NCBI GenBank assembly: GCA_026125795.1
Contig: JAHCKM010000006.1
Span: 1 to 64,000, forward strand
Origin: Burkholderiaceae bacterium
GTDB taxonomy: Bacteria > Pseudomonadota > Gammaproteobacteria > Burkholderiales > Burkholderiaceae_C
Direction: 5' to 3'
Length of the DNA stretch: 64,000 bases
Under the pieces are notes generated by a model, which was not told the origin of the DNA, did no database searches, and saw nothing but the letters and a program-made list of their open reading frames with translations. The position numbers were made by a program, and so were the translations under genes. Shown here piece by piece: positions 48,855 through 57,431 of this stretch. Each line of letters begins with the position of its first letter. Within the stretch, counting starts at the first letter, position 1.

Positions 48855-50369
48855 ATGAACCCACGCTGGACTCTCGCCCTCGGTGCCGCGCTCCTGGCCG
48901 GCGCCGCCCACGCACAAACCGCGCTGCGCATCGGCCTGGCCGAAGACCCCGACGTGCTCGATCCCACGCTGGCGCGCACCTTCGTCGGCCGCATCGTGTT
49001 CAGCGCGTTGTGCGACAAGCTGATCGACATCGACGAGAAGCTCGCGATGCAGCCGCAGCTGGCCACCAGCTGGGACTGGTCGGCCGACAACAAGGCGCTG
49101 ACGATGAAGATCCGCCCCGGCGTCACGTTCCACGACGGCGAGAAGCTCGACGCCGCGGCGGTCAAGTTCAACCTCGAGCGCCACAAGACGATGCAGGGCT
49201 CCAACCGGCGCGGCGAGCTGGCCCTGCTGTCCAGCGTGGACGTCGTCGACCCGATGACGGTCAAGCTCAACCTGAGCGCGCCGTTCTCGCCGCTGCTGGC
49301 CGCGTTGGCCGATCGCGCGGGCATGATGGTGTCACCGAAGGCCGCGCAGGCCGCTGGCGCCAATTTCGGTGCCAAGCCGGTGTGCTCGGGGCCGTTCAAG
49401 TTCGTCGAGCGCGTGGCGCAGGACCGCATCGTGCTCGAGCGGTTTGACGGCTACTGGAACAAGGCCAACGTTCACTTCGATCGCATCACCTACACGCCGA
49501 TCGTCGATGCCACGGTGCGGCTGGCCAACCTCAAGTCGGGCCAGTTCGATTTCATCGAGCGTGTGGCGTCCAGCGACATCGAGAAGCTGCAGGCCGAGAA
49601 GAAGTTCAAGGTCACGCGCATCACCGAGATCGGTTACCAGGGCATCACCATCAACGTGGGCAAGAGCGAACAGGCCAAGAACAACGCGCTCGGCAAGGAC
49701 CCGCGCGTGCGCGAGGCCTTCGAGCTGGCCATCGACCGGCAGGGCCTGGCGCAGGTGGTGATGGACAACGAGGCCACGGTCGGCAACCAATGGGTGGCGC
49801 CGAACAACACCTACTACGCGAAGAACTTTCCGGTGCCCAAGCGCGACATCAACAAGGCCAAGGCGCTGCTGAAGGAAGCCGGCATCCCCAACCCCAGCGT
49901 GACGCTGATGACACCCACCACCAGCGACGCACAACGCCTGGCCCTGGTGGTGCAGGCGATGACGCGCGAGGCCGGCTTTGACGTGAAGGTGCAGGCCACC
50001 GAGTTCGCCACCTCGCTCAACCTGGCCGACAAGGGCGAGTTCGATGCCTACGTGCTGGCCTGGAGCGGCCGCGCCGACCCCGACGGCAACACCTTCAGCT
50101 TTCACGGCTGCAAGCAGCCGCTGAACTACGCCGGCTATTGCAGCGCCGAGACCGACGCGCTGCTCAACCAGGTGCGCTCGCAGCGCGACCCCGCCGAGCG
50201 CAAGAAGACCTACGAGCAGCTCGCCGCACGCGTGCTGAAGGAGCGGCCGATCATCTACCTCTACCACCGCAACTGGCTGTGGGCCTACAACCCCAAGCTG
50301 ACCGGCGTGCGCCAGATCCCCGATGGACTGCTGCGTGTCACCGGCCTCAAGATGGGAACCGCGCCTTGA
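48855..50369 (+). CDS. Dipeptide/oligopeptide ABC transporter substrate-binding protein
   Basis: This 504-residue family 5 extracellular solute-binding protein has a signal peptide (about 1-20, cleaved after AHA), the N-terminal DPDVLDPTLARTFVGR segment, TFHDGEKLDAAAVKFNLER, and a C-terminal lobe with WSGRADPDGN. It binds peptides or other compounds, such as glutathione or nickel, in the periplasm. GGAGG lies before the ATG at 48855. DppB follows 24 bases later. Confidence 0.92.
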   Translation: MNPRWTLALGAALLAGAAHAQTALRIGLAEDPDVLDPTLARTFVGRIVFSALCDKLIDIDEKLAMQPQLATSWDWSADNKALTMKIRPGVTFHDGEKLDAAAVKFNLERHKTMQGSNRRGELALLSSVDVVDPMTVKLNLSAPFSPLLAALADRAGMMVSPKAAQAAGANFGAKPVCSGPFKFVERVAQDRIVLERFDGYWNKANVHFDRITYTPIVDATVRLANLKSGQFDFIERVASSDIEKLQAEKKFKVTRITEIGYQGITINVGKSEQAKNNALGKDPRVREAFELAIDRQGLAQVVMDNEATVGNQWVAPNNTYYAKNFPVPKRDINKAKALLKEAGIPNPSVTLMTPTTSDAQRLALVVQAMTREAGFDVKVQATEFATSLNLADKGEFDAYVLAWSGRADPDGNTFSFHGCKQPLNYAGYCSAETDALLNQVRSQRDPAERKKTYEQLAARVLKERPIIYLYHRNWLWAYNPKLTGVRQIPDGLLRVTGLKMGTAP

Positions 50370-50393
50370 GAACGCTCGCGCGCTAGCGTCGCG

Positions 50394-51335
50394 ATGGGGG
50401 AGTACCTCGTCAAGCGTCTGGCGCAGGTGGTGCCGACCCTGATCTTCGTGTCGATGCTGATCTTCAGCCTGCAGCAGCTGCTGCCGGGCGATCCGGCCAA
50501 GATCCTGGCCGGCGAAGAGCAGGACCCGAGCGTGATCGCGCACCTGCGCGAGAAGCTGCACCTCGACGAGCCGCTGCCGGTTCGTTACGCCTACTGGGTG
50601 GGCGGCGTGCTCAAGGGCGACCTCGGCGAATCGGTGCGCACGCAGCAGCCGGTGCTGGAGCTGGTGAAGCAGAAGCTGCCGGTCACGATCCAGCTCGGAC
50701 TGATGGCGTTTGCGATCGCGGTGTTCATCGGCATCCCTGCCGGCATCGTGGCCGCCGTGGGGCGCGGCACGTGGTGGGACAGCCTGGCCAACGCGGTGGC
50801 GCTGTGGGGCATCAGCACGCCGAACTTCTGGCTCGGCATCCTGATGATCCTGCTGTTCTCGGTGCAGTTGGGCTGGCTGCCGGCCTCGGGCTACGTGAGC
50901 CCGTTCGAAGACCTGAAGGCCAACCTGGCCGCGATGATCATGCCGGCCTTTGTGCTCGGCAACGCGATCGCCGCGGTGCTGATGCGCCACACACGCAGCG
51001 CGATGCTGCAGGTGATGTCGTCGGACTACGTGCGCACCGCGCGCGCAAAGGGCCTGAACGAGCGCAGCGTGGTGCTCAAGCACGCGCTGCGCAACGCGTT
51101 GACACCGGTGATCACGTTGGGTGCTCTGGAGTTGGGAACGTTGTTGTCGGGCGCTGTTTTGACGGAGCAGGTGTTCACCATCCCTGGGTTCGGCAAGCTG
51201 ATCGTCGATTCGGTGTTCAACCGGGACTATGCGGTGGTGCAGGGGGTGGTGCTGGTGACGGCGACTGCGTATGTGATGCTGAGCTTGTTGGCGGACCTGG
51301 CGTATTTCGCGGTGAACCCGCGGTTGCGTGGGTGA
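50394..51335 (+). CDS. dppB: Dipeptide-type ABC transporter permease (DppB-like)
   Basis: This 313-residue permease has the DppB/OppB layout: an N-terminal helix (LAQVVPTLIFVSMLIFSLQQ), a periplasmic loop with LPGDPAKILAGEEQDPS, and five further helices. The EAA loop near the C-terminus reads ARAKGLNERSVVLKHALRNA. It pairs with the DppC-like permease at 51903. A 567-bp palindrome-rich region separates the two genes. Confidence 0.92.
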   Translation: MGEYLVKRLAQVVPTLIFVSMLIFSLQQLLPGDPAKILAGEEQDPSVIAHLREKLHLDEPLPVRYAYWVGGVLKGDLGESVRTQQPVLELVKQKLPVTIQLGLMAFAIAVFIGIPAGIVAAVGRGTWWDSLANAVALWGISTPNFWLGILMILLFSVQLGWLPASGYVSPFEDLKANLAAMIMPAFVLGNAIAAVLMRHTRSAMLQVMSSDYVRTARAKGLNERSVVLKHALRNALTPVITLGALELGTLLSGAVLTEQVFTIPGFGKLIVDSVFNRDYAVVQGVVLVTATAYVMLSLLADLAYFAVNPRLRG

Positions 51336-51902
51336 TGGCTATGTTGGCGCGCCTCGGCGGGCGGTACCCGGGGCGGGCTCCTACTGGGTCGGTCGGCCCT
51401 GCGGGCCGACTTCGCTGCGGTGCTCCCGTCACGAGGGCGGCTGCGATGCCACTCGCAAGCGGCGCTCGCGCGCCGCTGCTTCATGGCTTCTCGCCGGTCC
51501 GTCGCCTGCGGCGCCGGACTTCCCCTCGCGCCGGTCCGCTCCTCGCCGCCCCACAAGTCGCCCACCCCGGGTACCGCCCACCGCGCAGCACCATCGAGGT
51601 ATTCGACGAATACCACGGCGGTGCCAGCAAAGCCGTGGTCGGGTGTGTGCCGGCAGCGACATCTGCGGCGCCGAGGAACGGAAGACTCGCGGCCGCGCGC
51701 GCGCAGCGCGCGCTTCAAGTTCTGACTCGCGTCGACTGTTCGAGCACAGCGAACGAAGTGAGCGGAGCGAGTTTCGACGCGGGCCGTGAGTCTGAGTACC
51801 GCAGGGTACCCCTCGCGCAGCGAGGGGCTGCCGCAGCCGAGCGCCGGCGCACACCCGGCCGCGGCTTTGCGCGCTCGGTCGCGGCATAGACAACTGATAG
51901 CA
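51336..51902. repeat. 567-bp palindrome-rich gap between dppB and dppC
   Basis: The stretch has no convincing gene. It contains perfect stem-loops at 51392-51410 (GTCGGCCC-TGC-GGGCCGAC) and 51809-51827 (CCCCTCGC-GCA-GCGAGGGG), plus a GCGCGCGC-A-GCGCGCGC palindrome near 51692-51708. Open frames here on both strands are Arg/Ser/Pro-rich and look non-coding. It reads like a dispersed intergenic repeat family that entered an operon. No other copy was noticed in this window, so copy number in the genome decides. Confidence 0.5.
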
Positions 51903-52787
51903 ATGGCCGCAGTCCTCACCACGCCAGCACTCAGCGCGCCGACCCAGCCCGCCAGCCCGTGGCGTCGCGCGCTTCGCAAGCTGATGCAGCGCAAGCCGGC
52001 CGTCGTGGGCCTCGTCATCGTCATCGTCTTCATCACACTCGCGGTCTTCGCGCCTTGGATCGCGCCCAACGACCCCGTGGCAACCAGTTGGGGTGCGATC
52101 CGCAAGGCGCCGAGCGCGGCGCATTGGTTCGGCACCGACGAGATCGGGCGCGACGTGTTGTCGCGCGTGGTCTATGGCACGCGCGCGTCGTTGCTGGCCG
52201 GCGTGGTGTCGGTGTCGATCTCGCTGCTGCTTGGCGTGCCGATCGGCCTGATCGCCGGCTTTGTCGGCGGCGTGGTCGATGGCTTCATCTCGCGCGTGAC
52301 CGATGCGTTTCTCGCCTGCCCGTTCCTGATCCTGGCGATCGCGCTGGCGGCTTTTCTCGGCCCCAGCCTGACCAACGCGATGATCGCCATCGGCATCTCG
52401 GCCACGCCGATCTTCGTGCGGCTGACGCGTGCGCAGGTGATCAACGTGAAGGTCGAGGACTACGTCGAGGCCGCGCGCGCGTTGGGCAACCCGCCATGGC
52501 GCATCGCGATCCGCCACGTGCTGCCCAACGTGACCGCGCCGCTGATCGTGCAGGCCACGCTGGCGATCGCCGCCGCGGTGATCGCCGAAGCGAGTCTGTC
52601 GTTCCTCGGGTTGGGCCAGCAGCCGCCGGAGCCGAGCTGGGGCAGCATGCTCAACACCGCGAAGAACTACGTCGACCAGGCGCCGTGGATGGCGGTGTGG
52701 CCGGGGCTGGCGATCTTTGCGCTGGTGCTGGCCTTCAACCTGGTCGGCGACGGCCTGCGCGACGCGCTCGACCCGCGGCAACGCTGA
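51903..52787 (+). CDS. dppC: Dipeptide-type ABC transporter permease (DppC-like)
   Basis: This 294-residue permease has the DppC/OppC layout: the N-terminal tail PWRRALRKLMQRKPAVVGL, a helix, then FAPWIAPNDP and HWFGTDEIGRDVLSRVVYGTR, and the EAA loop EAARALGNPPWRIAIRHVLP. The ATG at 51903 starts a normal DppC N-terminus, although no strong ribosome-binding site is seen. The frame is open upstream into the palindrome-rich region, which should not be counted as coding. No ATPase genes (DppD, DppF) follow. Confidence 0.9.
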   Translation: MAAVLTTPALSAPTQPASPWRRALRKLMQRKPAVVGLVIVIVFITLAVFAPWIAPNDPVATSWGAIRKAPSAAHWFGTDEIGRDVLSRVVYGTRASLLAGVVSVSISLLLGVPIGLIAGFVGGVVDGFISRVTDAFLACPFLILAIALAAFLGPSLTNAMIAIGISATPIFVRLTRAQVINVKVEDYVEAARALGNPPWRIAIRHVLPNVTAPLIVQATLAIAAAVIAEASLSFLGLGQQPPEPSWGSMLNTAKNYVDQAPWMAVWPGLAIFALVLAFNLVGDGLRDALDPRQR

Positions 52788-52813
52788 AGACCCCGAACAC
52801 ACAAAGGCTCTGC

Positions 52814-53215
52814 ATGCCCACCGACTTTCAGACGATGACACTGCCCACCGATCCCACGGTGAACGCGCCCGACGGCTCCGACGTGCGCGTGCTGCTCGGC
52901 CTGTCCGGCGGCGGCATGGCGCACTTTCAGCTCGGCGTCGGCCAAACCGCGCGCGCGGTGGTGCACCGCACGGTCGAGGAGGTCTGGTACGTGGTGGGCG
53001 GCCGTGGGCAGATGTGGCGCCGCGCGGGTGAGCGCCAGGAGGTGACGGAGCTCGAGCCCGGCGTGTGCCTGACGATTCCGCTCGGCACGCAGTTTCAGTT
53101 TCGCGCGGCTGCAGATCAACCGGTGGCGGCGGTTGCGATCACGATGCCGCCGTGGCCCGGCCCCGACGAAGCGGTGTGGGTGCCGGGGCCGTGGACGCCG
53201 AGCGTGCCCGGGTAG
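52814..53215 (+). CDS. Cupin-domain protein
   Basis: This 133-residue single cupin has the conserved strands VVHRTVEEVWYVVGGRGQ and LEPGVCLTIPLGTQFQFRA, with His/Glu residues that could bind metal. It is small and cytoplasmic. Single cupins act as dioxygenases, isomerases or ligand sensors. AAAGG lies upstream of the ATG. It follows dppC after 26 bases, so it is probably in that operon. Confidence 0.8.
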   Translation: MPTDFQTMTLPTDPTVNAPDGSDVRVLLGLSGGGMAHFQLGVGQTARAVVHRTVEEVWYVVGGRGQMWRRAGERQEVTELEPGVCLTIPLGTQFQFRAAADQPVAAVAITMPPWPGPDEAVWVPGPWTPSVPG

Positions 53216-53254
53216 TTTGGTGCACACTCGCCGCCCCACCACCAAGGAGACGCC

Positions 53255-53857
53255 ATGAGTCGAATCGCATCCGTGGCCTGCACAATCGCCGCTGCGTCGC
53301 TGCTTGGTGCGTGTGCCCCCATGGGCATGGGCACCGGCAGCGGCTGGACCACGCTGGTCGACGGCACCAAGGGGCTGGAGAATTTCAACCGCGTCGGCGA
53401 GGCCAACTGGAGCGCCACCGACGGCGCGATCCAGGCCACCGCGGGCGGCAGCAATCCGGCGTACCTGGTGACCAAGGTGCCCTACAAGGACTTCGAGCTG
53501 CACGCGGAGTTCTGGGCCAGCGACGATGCCAACAGCGGCATCTTCATGCGCTGCCAGAACCCGGGCGCGATCAACGACGAGAGCTGCTACGAGGCCAACA
53601 TCTTCGACACCCGGCCCGATCCGAGCTACGGCACCGGCGCGATCGTCAAGGTGGCCAAGCTCACCGGCCCGATGATCAAGGCCGGCGGCAAGTGGAACAG
53701 CTACGACATCACCGTCAGGGGCAACCGGCTGATCGTGGTGCTCAACGGCACCAGGACGATCGACATCGAGGATTCCAAGTTCGCCAGCGGCCCGATCGCG
53801 CTTCAGTGGGGCCGCGGCATCATCAAGTGGCGCAAGGTCGAGATCAAGCCGCTGTGA
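53255..53857 (+). CDS. DUF1080 (3-keto-disaccharide hydrolase-type) lipoprotein
   Basis: The protein has 200 residues. A lipoprotein signal (LLGAC, Cys20) is followed by a DUF1080 jelly-roll domain (GWTTLVDGTKGLENFNRVG, DFELHAEFWASDDANSGIFMRC, and GPIALQWG near the end). Homologues hydrolyse 3-keto-glycosides or bind carbohydrate. The AAGGAG before the ATG supports the start. It sits between the cupin and the dehalogenase-like gene. Confidence 0.85.
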   Translation: MSRIASVACTIAAASLLGACAPMGMGTGSGWTTLVDGTKGLENFNRVGEANWSATDGAIQATAGGSNPAYLVTKVPYKDFELHAEFWASDDANSGIFMRCQNPGAINDESCYEANIFDTRPDPSYGTGAIVKVAKLTGPMIKAGGKWNSYDITVRGNRLIVVLNGTRTIDIEDSKFASGPIALQWGRGIIKWRKVEIKPL

Positions 53858-53867
53858 GCGGGCTTCG

Positions 53868-54551
53868 ATGAGCGACGCGATGCTCGCCGGCAAGCGCATC
53901 CTCGTCACGCAGGCCGGCGATTTCATGGGGCCGGTGCTGTGCGAAGTGCTCGCCGGCCACGGCGCCACGGTGCTCGCGAGCACCGCGCCGCTCGATGACC
54001 CCGCCGCGCCGGCGCGCGAGGTGGCCGCCGCGGGAACGGTCGACGTGCTGGTGGCCAATCTCGCGGTGCCGGCACCCAGCACCGAGGCGCAGCACGTCGG
54101 CGACGACGAGTGGCGCCACACCTTCGCGCACATGGTCGATCCGCTGCCGCGCCTGGCGCGCGCGCTGCTGCCGCAGATGATCGAGCGCCGGCGCGGCCGC
54201 ATCATCGTGATGGGCAGCGCCGCCGCGCTGCGTGGCCAGCGCCGCACGTCGACCTACAGCGCGGCGCGCGGCGCGCAGCTGGCCTACGTGCAGGCGCTGG
54301 GCGTCGAGATGGCGCCGCATCACATCCAGGTGAATGCCATCGCGCAGAACTTCGTCGAGAACCCCACCTACTTTCCGCCCGAGGTGCAGGCCAACCCCAA
54401 GGTCCAGGAACGCCTGAAGCGCGAGGTGCCGCTCGGCCGCCTGGTGTCGCCGCAGGAAGATGCGCAGTTCGTGGCCTACCTGTGCAGCGACGCCGCCGCG
54501 TGTTTCGTCGGCCAGGTGTTTCCGGTGTGCGGCGGCTGGGTGCAGCGTTGA
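53868..54551 (+). CDS. Probable halohydrin dehalogenase (SDR-related)
   Basis: This 227-residue short-chain-dehydrogenase-like protein lacks the NAD(P)-binding TGxxxGxG motif and the YxxxK pair. Instead it has the two motifs that define halohydrin dehalogenases. T-X4-F-X-G is present as Thr14, Phe19 and Gly21 (TQAGDFMG), and S-X12-Y-X3-R as Ser117, Tyr130 and Arg134 (TSTYSAARGA). Later segments such as NPTYFPPE and GQVFPVCGGW resemble HheC-type enzymes. These cofactor-free enzymes turn vicinal halohydrins into epoxides and open epoxides with halide, cyanide or azide. The start at 53868 (MSDAM) could also be the ATG four codons on. It overlaps no neighbour. Confidence 0.82.
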   Translation: MSDAMLAGKRILVTQAGDFMGPVLCEVLAGHGATVLASTAPLDDPAAPAREVAAAGTVDVLVANLAVPAPSTEAQHVGDDEWRHTFAHMVDPLPRLARALLPQMIERRRGRIIVMGSAAALRGQRRTSTYSAARGAQLAYVQALGVEMAPHHIQVNAIAQNFVENPTYFPPEVQANPKVQERLKREVPLGRLVSPQEDAQFVAYLCSDAAACFVGQVFPVCGGWVQR

Positions 54552-54567
54552 TCGAAAGCCGTTCGCC

Positions 54568-54954
54568 ATGACCGTCCGCATCGTTCAGCTCGGCACCCCG
54601 CGCGCCACCGACGAGGGCCTGCGCATCGGCACCGTGCGGCGGCCGCCGCGCGGCGTGCCCAAGGAGAAGTTCGCGTCGCAGAACTGGTACGACGTGTGGT
54701 ATCCCAACCTTGCGCCGTCGGTCGAGACGATGAAGCAGGCGCAGGCGGCCGACACGCCGGCGCTGTGGGCCGCCTTCGTCAAGAAGTTCCGCGCCGAGAT
54801 GGCGCAGCCCGATGCGGCGCGATCGCTCGACCTGCTGGCCGCGCTGTCGCGCACCAGCCACTTTTCGGTGGGCTGTTATTGCGACGACGAGGCGCGCTGC
54901 CACCGCTCGGTGCTGCGCGCGCTGCTGCAGGAGCGCGGCGCCGACGTCGTCTGA
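54568..54954 (+). CDS. DUF488 family protein
   Basis: This 128-residue protein matches DUF488: VRIVQLGTPRATDEGLRIGT at the start, WYDVWYPNLAPS in the middle and the C-terminal SVGCYCDDEARCHRSVL with conserved Cys and His. Function is not established. It follows the dehalogenase-like gene by 16 bases. Confidence 0.82.
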   Translation: MTVRIVQLGTPRATDEGLRIGTVRRPPRGVPKEKFASQNWYDVWYPNLAPSVETMKQAQAADTPALWAAFVKKFRAEMAQPDAARSLDLLAALSRTSHFSVGCYCDDEARCHRSVLRALLQERGADVV

Positions 54955-54964
54955 CGGGCGTTCT

Positions 54965-55522
54965 TCAGCCGGCGGCCGGGAAGCGCGCCGCGTTCGGCTC
55001 CAGCGGCAGGCGCAGCGCATTGGTGAGGGTGCTCACCGTGCGGTAGAAGCCGGCGAGCAGCAGCAGCTCGATCATCGCCTCTTCGCTGAAGCGCTGGCGC
55101 AGCGCCTGCCACTGGGTATCGTCGAGCGTGCTGCCCGAGTGCAGCGCATCGCACAGGCGCAGCAGCAGGCGGTCGTCGTCGCTCCAGCAGGCGTCGTCAG
55201 GGCCGCCGTGCACGGTGGAATGCAGCTGCTCCGGCGTGAGCTGCACGCGCGCGGCGAAGAGCGCCACGTGCACGCCCCACTCGTACTCCGAGCGGTTGAG
55301 CGCGGTGGTGCGGTGGATCACCACCTCGCGCTGGCGCAGCGTGAGGTGGCCGCGGTCGAGCAGGCCGCCGGAGAAGAACTTGTTGAACAGCCGCGGGTCG
55401 CGCGCCAGCGTGGTGAACAGCACCAGTGGCGGCTGGCCTGGCGGCATCGTGCGGTCGAGCCAGGCTTGCACGTCGGGCGGGAAGGGCGGTTGTGCGGGCG
55501 CGATGCGGGCGGCAGAAGGCAT
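54965..55522 (-). CDS. Carboxymuconolactone-decarboxylase/AhpD-like protein
   Basis: This 185-residue all-helical protein has the CMD layout: REVVIHRTTALNRSEYEWGVHV and later LCDALHSGSTLDDTQWQAL. It lacks the Cys-X2-Cys pair of AhpD in the usual place (the region reads TALNRSEYEW), so peroxidase activity is unlikely. It is closer to gamma-carboxymuconolactone decarboxylase-like proteins. It is divergent from an HxlR-like regulator, which probably controls it. Confidence 0.82.
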   Translation of the reverse strand: MPSAARIAPAQPPFPPDVQAWLDRTMPPGQPPLVLFTTLARDPRLFNKFFSGGLLDRGHLTLRQREVVIHRTTALNRSEYEWGVHVALFAARVQLTPEQLHSTVHGGPDDACWSDDDRLLLRLCDALHSGSTLDDTQWQALRQRFSEEAMIELLLLAGFYRTVSTLTNALRLPLEPNAARFPAAG

Positions 55523-55528
55523 GGGGTG

Positions 55529-55553
55529 GCTTGCTATGATTTTGGTAGCAAGC
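55529..55553. promoter_or_regulatory. Operator-like 8-bp inverted repeat
   Basis: GCTTGCTA at 55529-55536 is mirrored by TAGCAAGC at 55546-55553 with a nine-base AT-rich spacer. It lies in the 69-bp gap between the divergent CMD-like and HxlR-like genes and is the obvious operator candidate. Confidence 0.5.
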
Positions 55554-55591
55554 GCCCAGGCTAAGGCATACGCTATGAAAAGTAAAGCACC

Positions 55592-55942
55592 ATGACCACG
55601 CCGCGTGTCGGCGACCCCGTGCGCGGCTCGCGCACCGGCCGCCCGATCATGGTGGCGCTCGACCTGCTCGGCCGGCGCGCCGCGCTGCGAGTGTTGTGGG
55701 AGCTGCGCGGCGACGATCCGCTGACGTTCCGGGCGCTGCAGGACGCGGCCGCCACCAACCCCGCGCTGCTCAACACGCGGCTCAAGGAGCTGCGCGAGGC
55801 GCGCCTGGTGGAGCACGGCGCGGGCGGCTACCGCCTCACGGCCGAAGGCCGTGCGCTGCTCGAGGCGATGCGCCCGCTGTCGGAGTGGGCTGAATCCTGG
55901 GCGGGCGCGAGGCGCACGGCGCGCCGCGAGTCGAAGCGCTGA
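55592..55942 (+). CDS. HxlR-like winged-helix regulator
   Basis: This 116-residue protein has a winged-helix domain (about 18-90): LDLLGRRAALRVLWELRG, TFRALQDAA, NPALLNTRLKELREARLVE and the wing GYRLTAEGRALLEAM. The pattern matches HxlR/MarR-type small regulators, but the conserved Cys used for sensing in some HxlR members is absent. It is divergent from the CMD-like gene. Confidence 0.82.
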   Translation: MTTPRVGDPVRGSRTGRPIMVALDLLGRRAALRVLWELRGDDPLTFRALQDAAATNPALLNTRLKELREARLVEHGAGGYRLTAEGRALLEAMRPLSEWAESWAGARRTARRESKR

Positions 55943-56018
55943 CGCTCACGGAACGACGGGCCGCTCGCGAGTTCGTTGCCCCCGCGGGGACGGGCTTCGG
56001 CCCCGGCCCTACGGGCGC

Positions 56019-57356
56019 TCAGTGCCCCGCCGGCTGCGACAGCGTGGCGCAGTGCGGGCCGCCGGCGTACCAGTTGGCCGCCGCGCTGTCCACGAACACG
56101 ATGCGCCGCCCCGGAAAGCTGCGCTCGAAGATCGCGCGCACCTTGTTCTGCGTGGATGCGGGCGTGCCGTGGCCGGCATAGTCGGGCACCAGCACCACGC
56201 CGTTGGCCGCCACATAGTTGAGGTAGCTCGCCGGCGCCACCTGAATCACGGTGTCGCCGTTGTGACGATTCTCGGTGGGCAAAAGATCCTCGGCGCGCCA
56301 CTGCTCCGAATAGAGCGTGTCGGCGTCGGCCGACAGCACCACCGGACGCTGCAGCGTGTGCGGCATCGGCACCTTGACGATGCGAAACGGGCGCCCGTCG
56401 AGATCGGTGGCGCGTTGCAGGATCTCGAGGTTGCGCTGCATGCGCTTGCGCGTCAGCCGCGCCACCGGATGCGCCGCCGCCTGCGCCGGGCCCACCCAGG
56501 CGAGCAGCACGGTGCCCGGGTCGGCAAAGCGCACAAACTGGTCGGTGTGCCCACCGGTGCCCCAGCCGACGTAGCGGCCGGTGATCGTCGAGCGCAGGTG
56601 GGGGTCTTCGGCCGGGCCCTCGGGCAGCCACACGACCTTGCGCACGCCGGGCAGCTGCAACAGCAGGCGCTGCAGCTCGGCGCGGCCCAAGCCCGGGTTG
56701 CGCGAACGCAGCAGCGCCTCGTTGGCGATCATCACGCCGCGTCCGTTCACCTCGACGCCGCCGCCTTCAAGGCGCAGCTCGGTGGTGATCACGCGGGCGC
56801 CGGCAAAGGCCGCGATGGTGCGGCTCAGCGTGTCGCGCTCGCGGTCGATGCTGTCGGCGCAGGCGGCGGCATGGTCGGCATCGGCTGCGTAGCGGCGCTG
56901 GCACCATGCGGCCATGCCGTGGCCGCTCCACTTGAGATCGACCACGCCGCTGCGGCCCTGGCCGTCCACCGCGAACACCGCCGCGTCCTGCACGAAGAAC
57001 GCGGCCTGCGGGTCGATGTGAAAGCGCAGGCCCTCGACATCGATGCCGTGGTCGTGCAGCATGTCGCGCGCCTGCTGCGCCACCGCCTCGTCGCGCACCA
57101 GAAAGCGCAGCGGCACGTGGGGCTTGAGCGCCGCCACCATCGCGGCGGTCCACGGCGCATGGCCGCGATCGAAACCGAGCCACAGTGCACCGATCGGCTC
57201 GAAGCTGCCCGGGATGCGAAAGCCCTCATCCAGCGGCGCGGGCACGCGCGCGGCCGGAGCGCGTGCAGCCGGTGCGCTGGCGGCGTCGGGCGCGGCCTGC
57301 GCGATCGCGGCGAGCAGCCACAGCGCAGCGGCGAACAGGGATTGCAGGGCGCGCAT
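56019..57356 (-). CDS. Exported agmatine-deiminase/peptidyl-arginine-deiminase family protein
   Basis: This 445-residue protein has a signal peptide (about 1-22) and a full deiminase domain. The catalytic Cys lies near the C-terminus (YAGGPHCATLSQ), and the His-Asp segment reads GWGTGGHTDQFVRF. The family includes agmatine deiminase (agmatine to N-carbamoylputrescine) and the peptidyl-arginine deiminase of Porphyromonas. The export signal points to the periplasm, which favours an extracytoplasmic substrate. The polyamine importer and GABA-aldehyde dehydrogenase operon lies 1.8 kb away. Confidence 0.85.
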   Translation of the reverse strand: MRALQSLFAAALWLLAAIAQAAPDAASAPAARAPAARVPAPLDEGFRIPGSFEPIGALWLGFDRGHAPWTAAMVAALKPHVPLRFLVRDEAVAQQARDMLHDHGIDVEGLRFHIDPQAAFFVQDAAVFAVDGQGRSGVVDLKWSGHGMAAWCQRRYAADADHAAACADSIDRERDTLSRTIAAFAGARVITTELRLEGGGVEVNGRGVMIANEALLRSRNPGLGRAELQRLLLQLPGVRKVVWLPEGPAEDPHLRSTITGRYVGWGTGGHTDQFVRFADPGTVLLAWVGPAQAAAHPVARLTRKRMQRNLEILQRATDLDGRPFRIVKVPMPHTLQRPVVLSADADTLYSEQWRAEDLLPTENRHNGDTVIQVAPASYLNYVAANGVVLVPDYAGHGTPASTQNKVRAIFERSFPGRRIVFVDSAAANWYAGGPHCATLSQPAGH

Positions 57357-57431
57357 GGTGGTGGTGGGCGCCGATCGTACGTGGGCGAGGACACTAGACT
57401 CGCAAGGAAGGACATTCCCACACTCCGATCC

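Noticed and set aside
51227-52135. A 302-codon minus-strand frame across the dppB-dppC gap
   Set aside because: Composition is Arg/Ser-rich and it covers the palindromic region and parts of both permease genes; treated as non-coding repeat.
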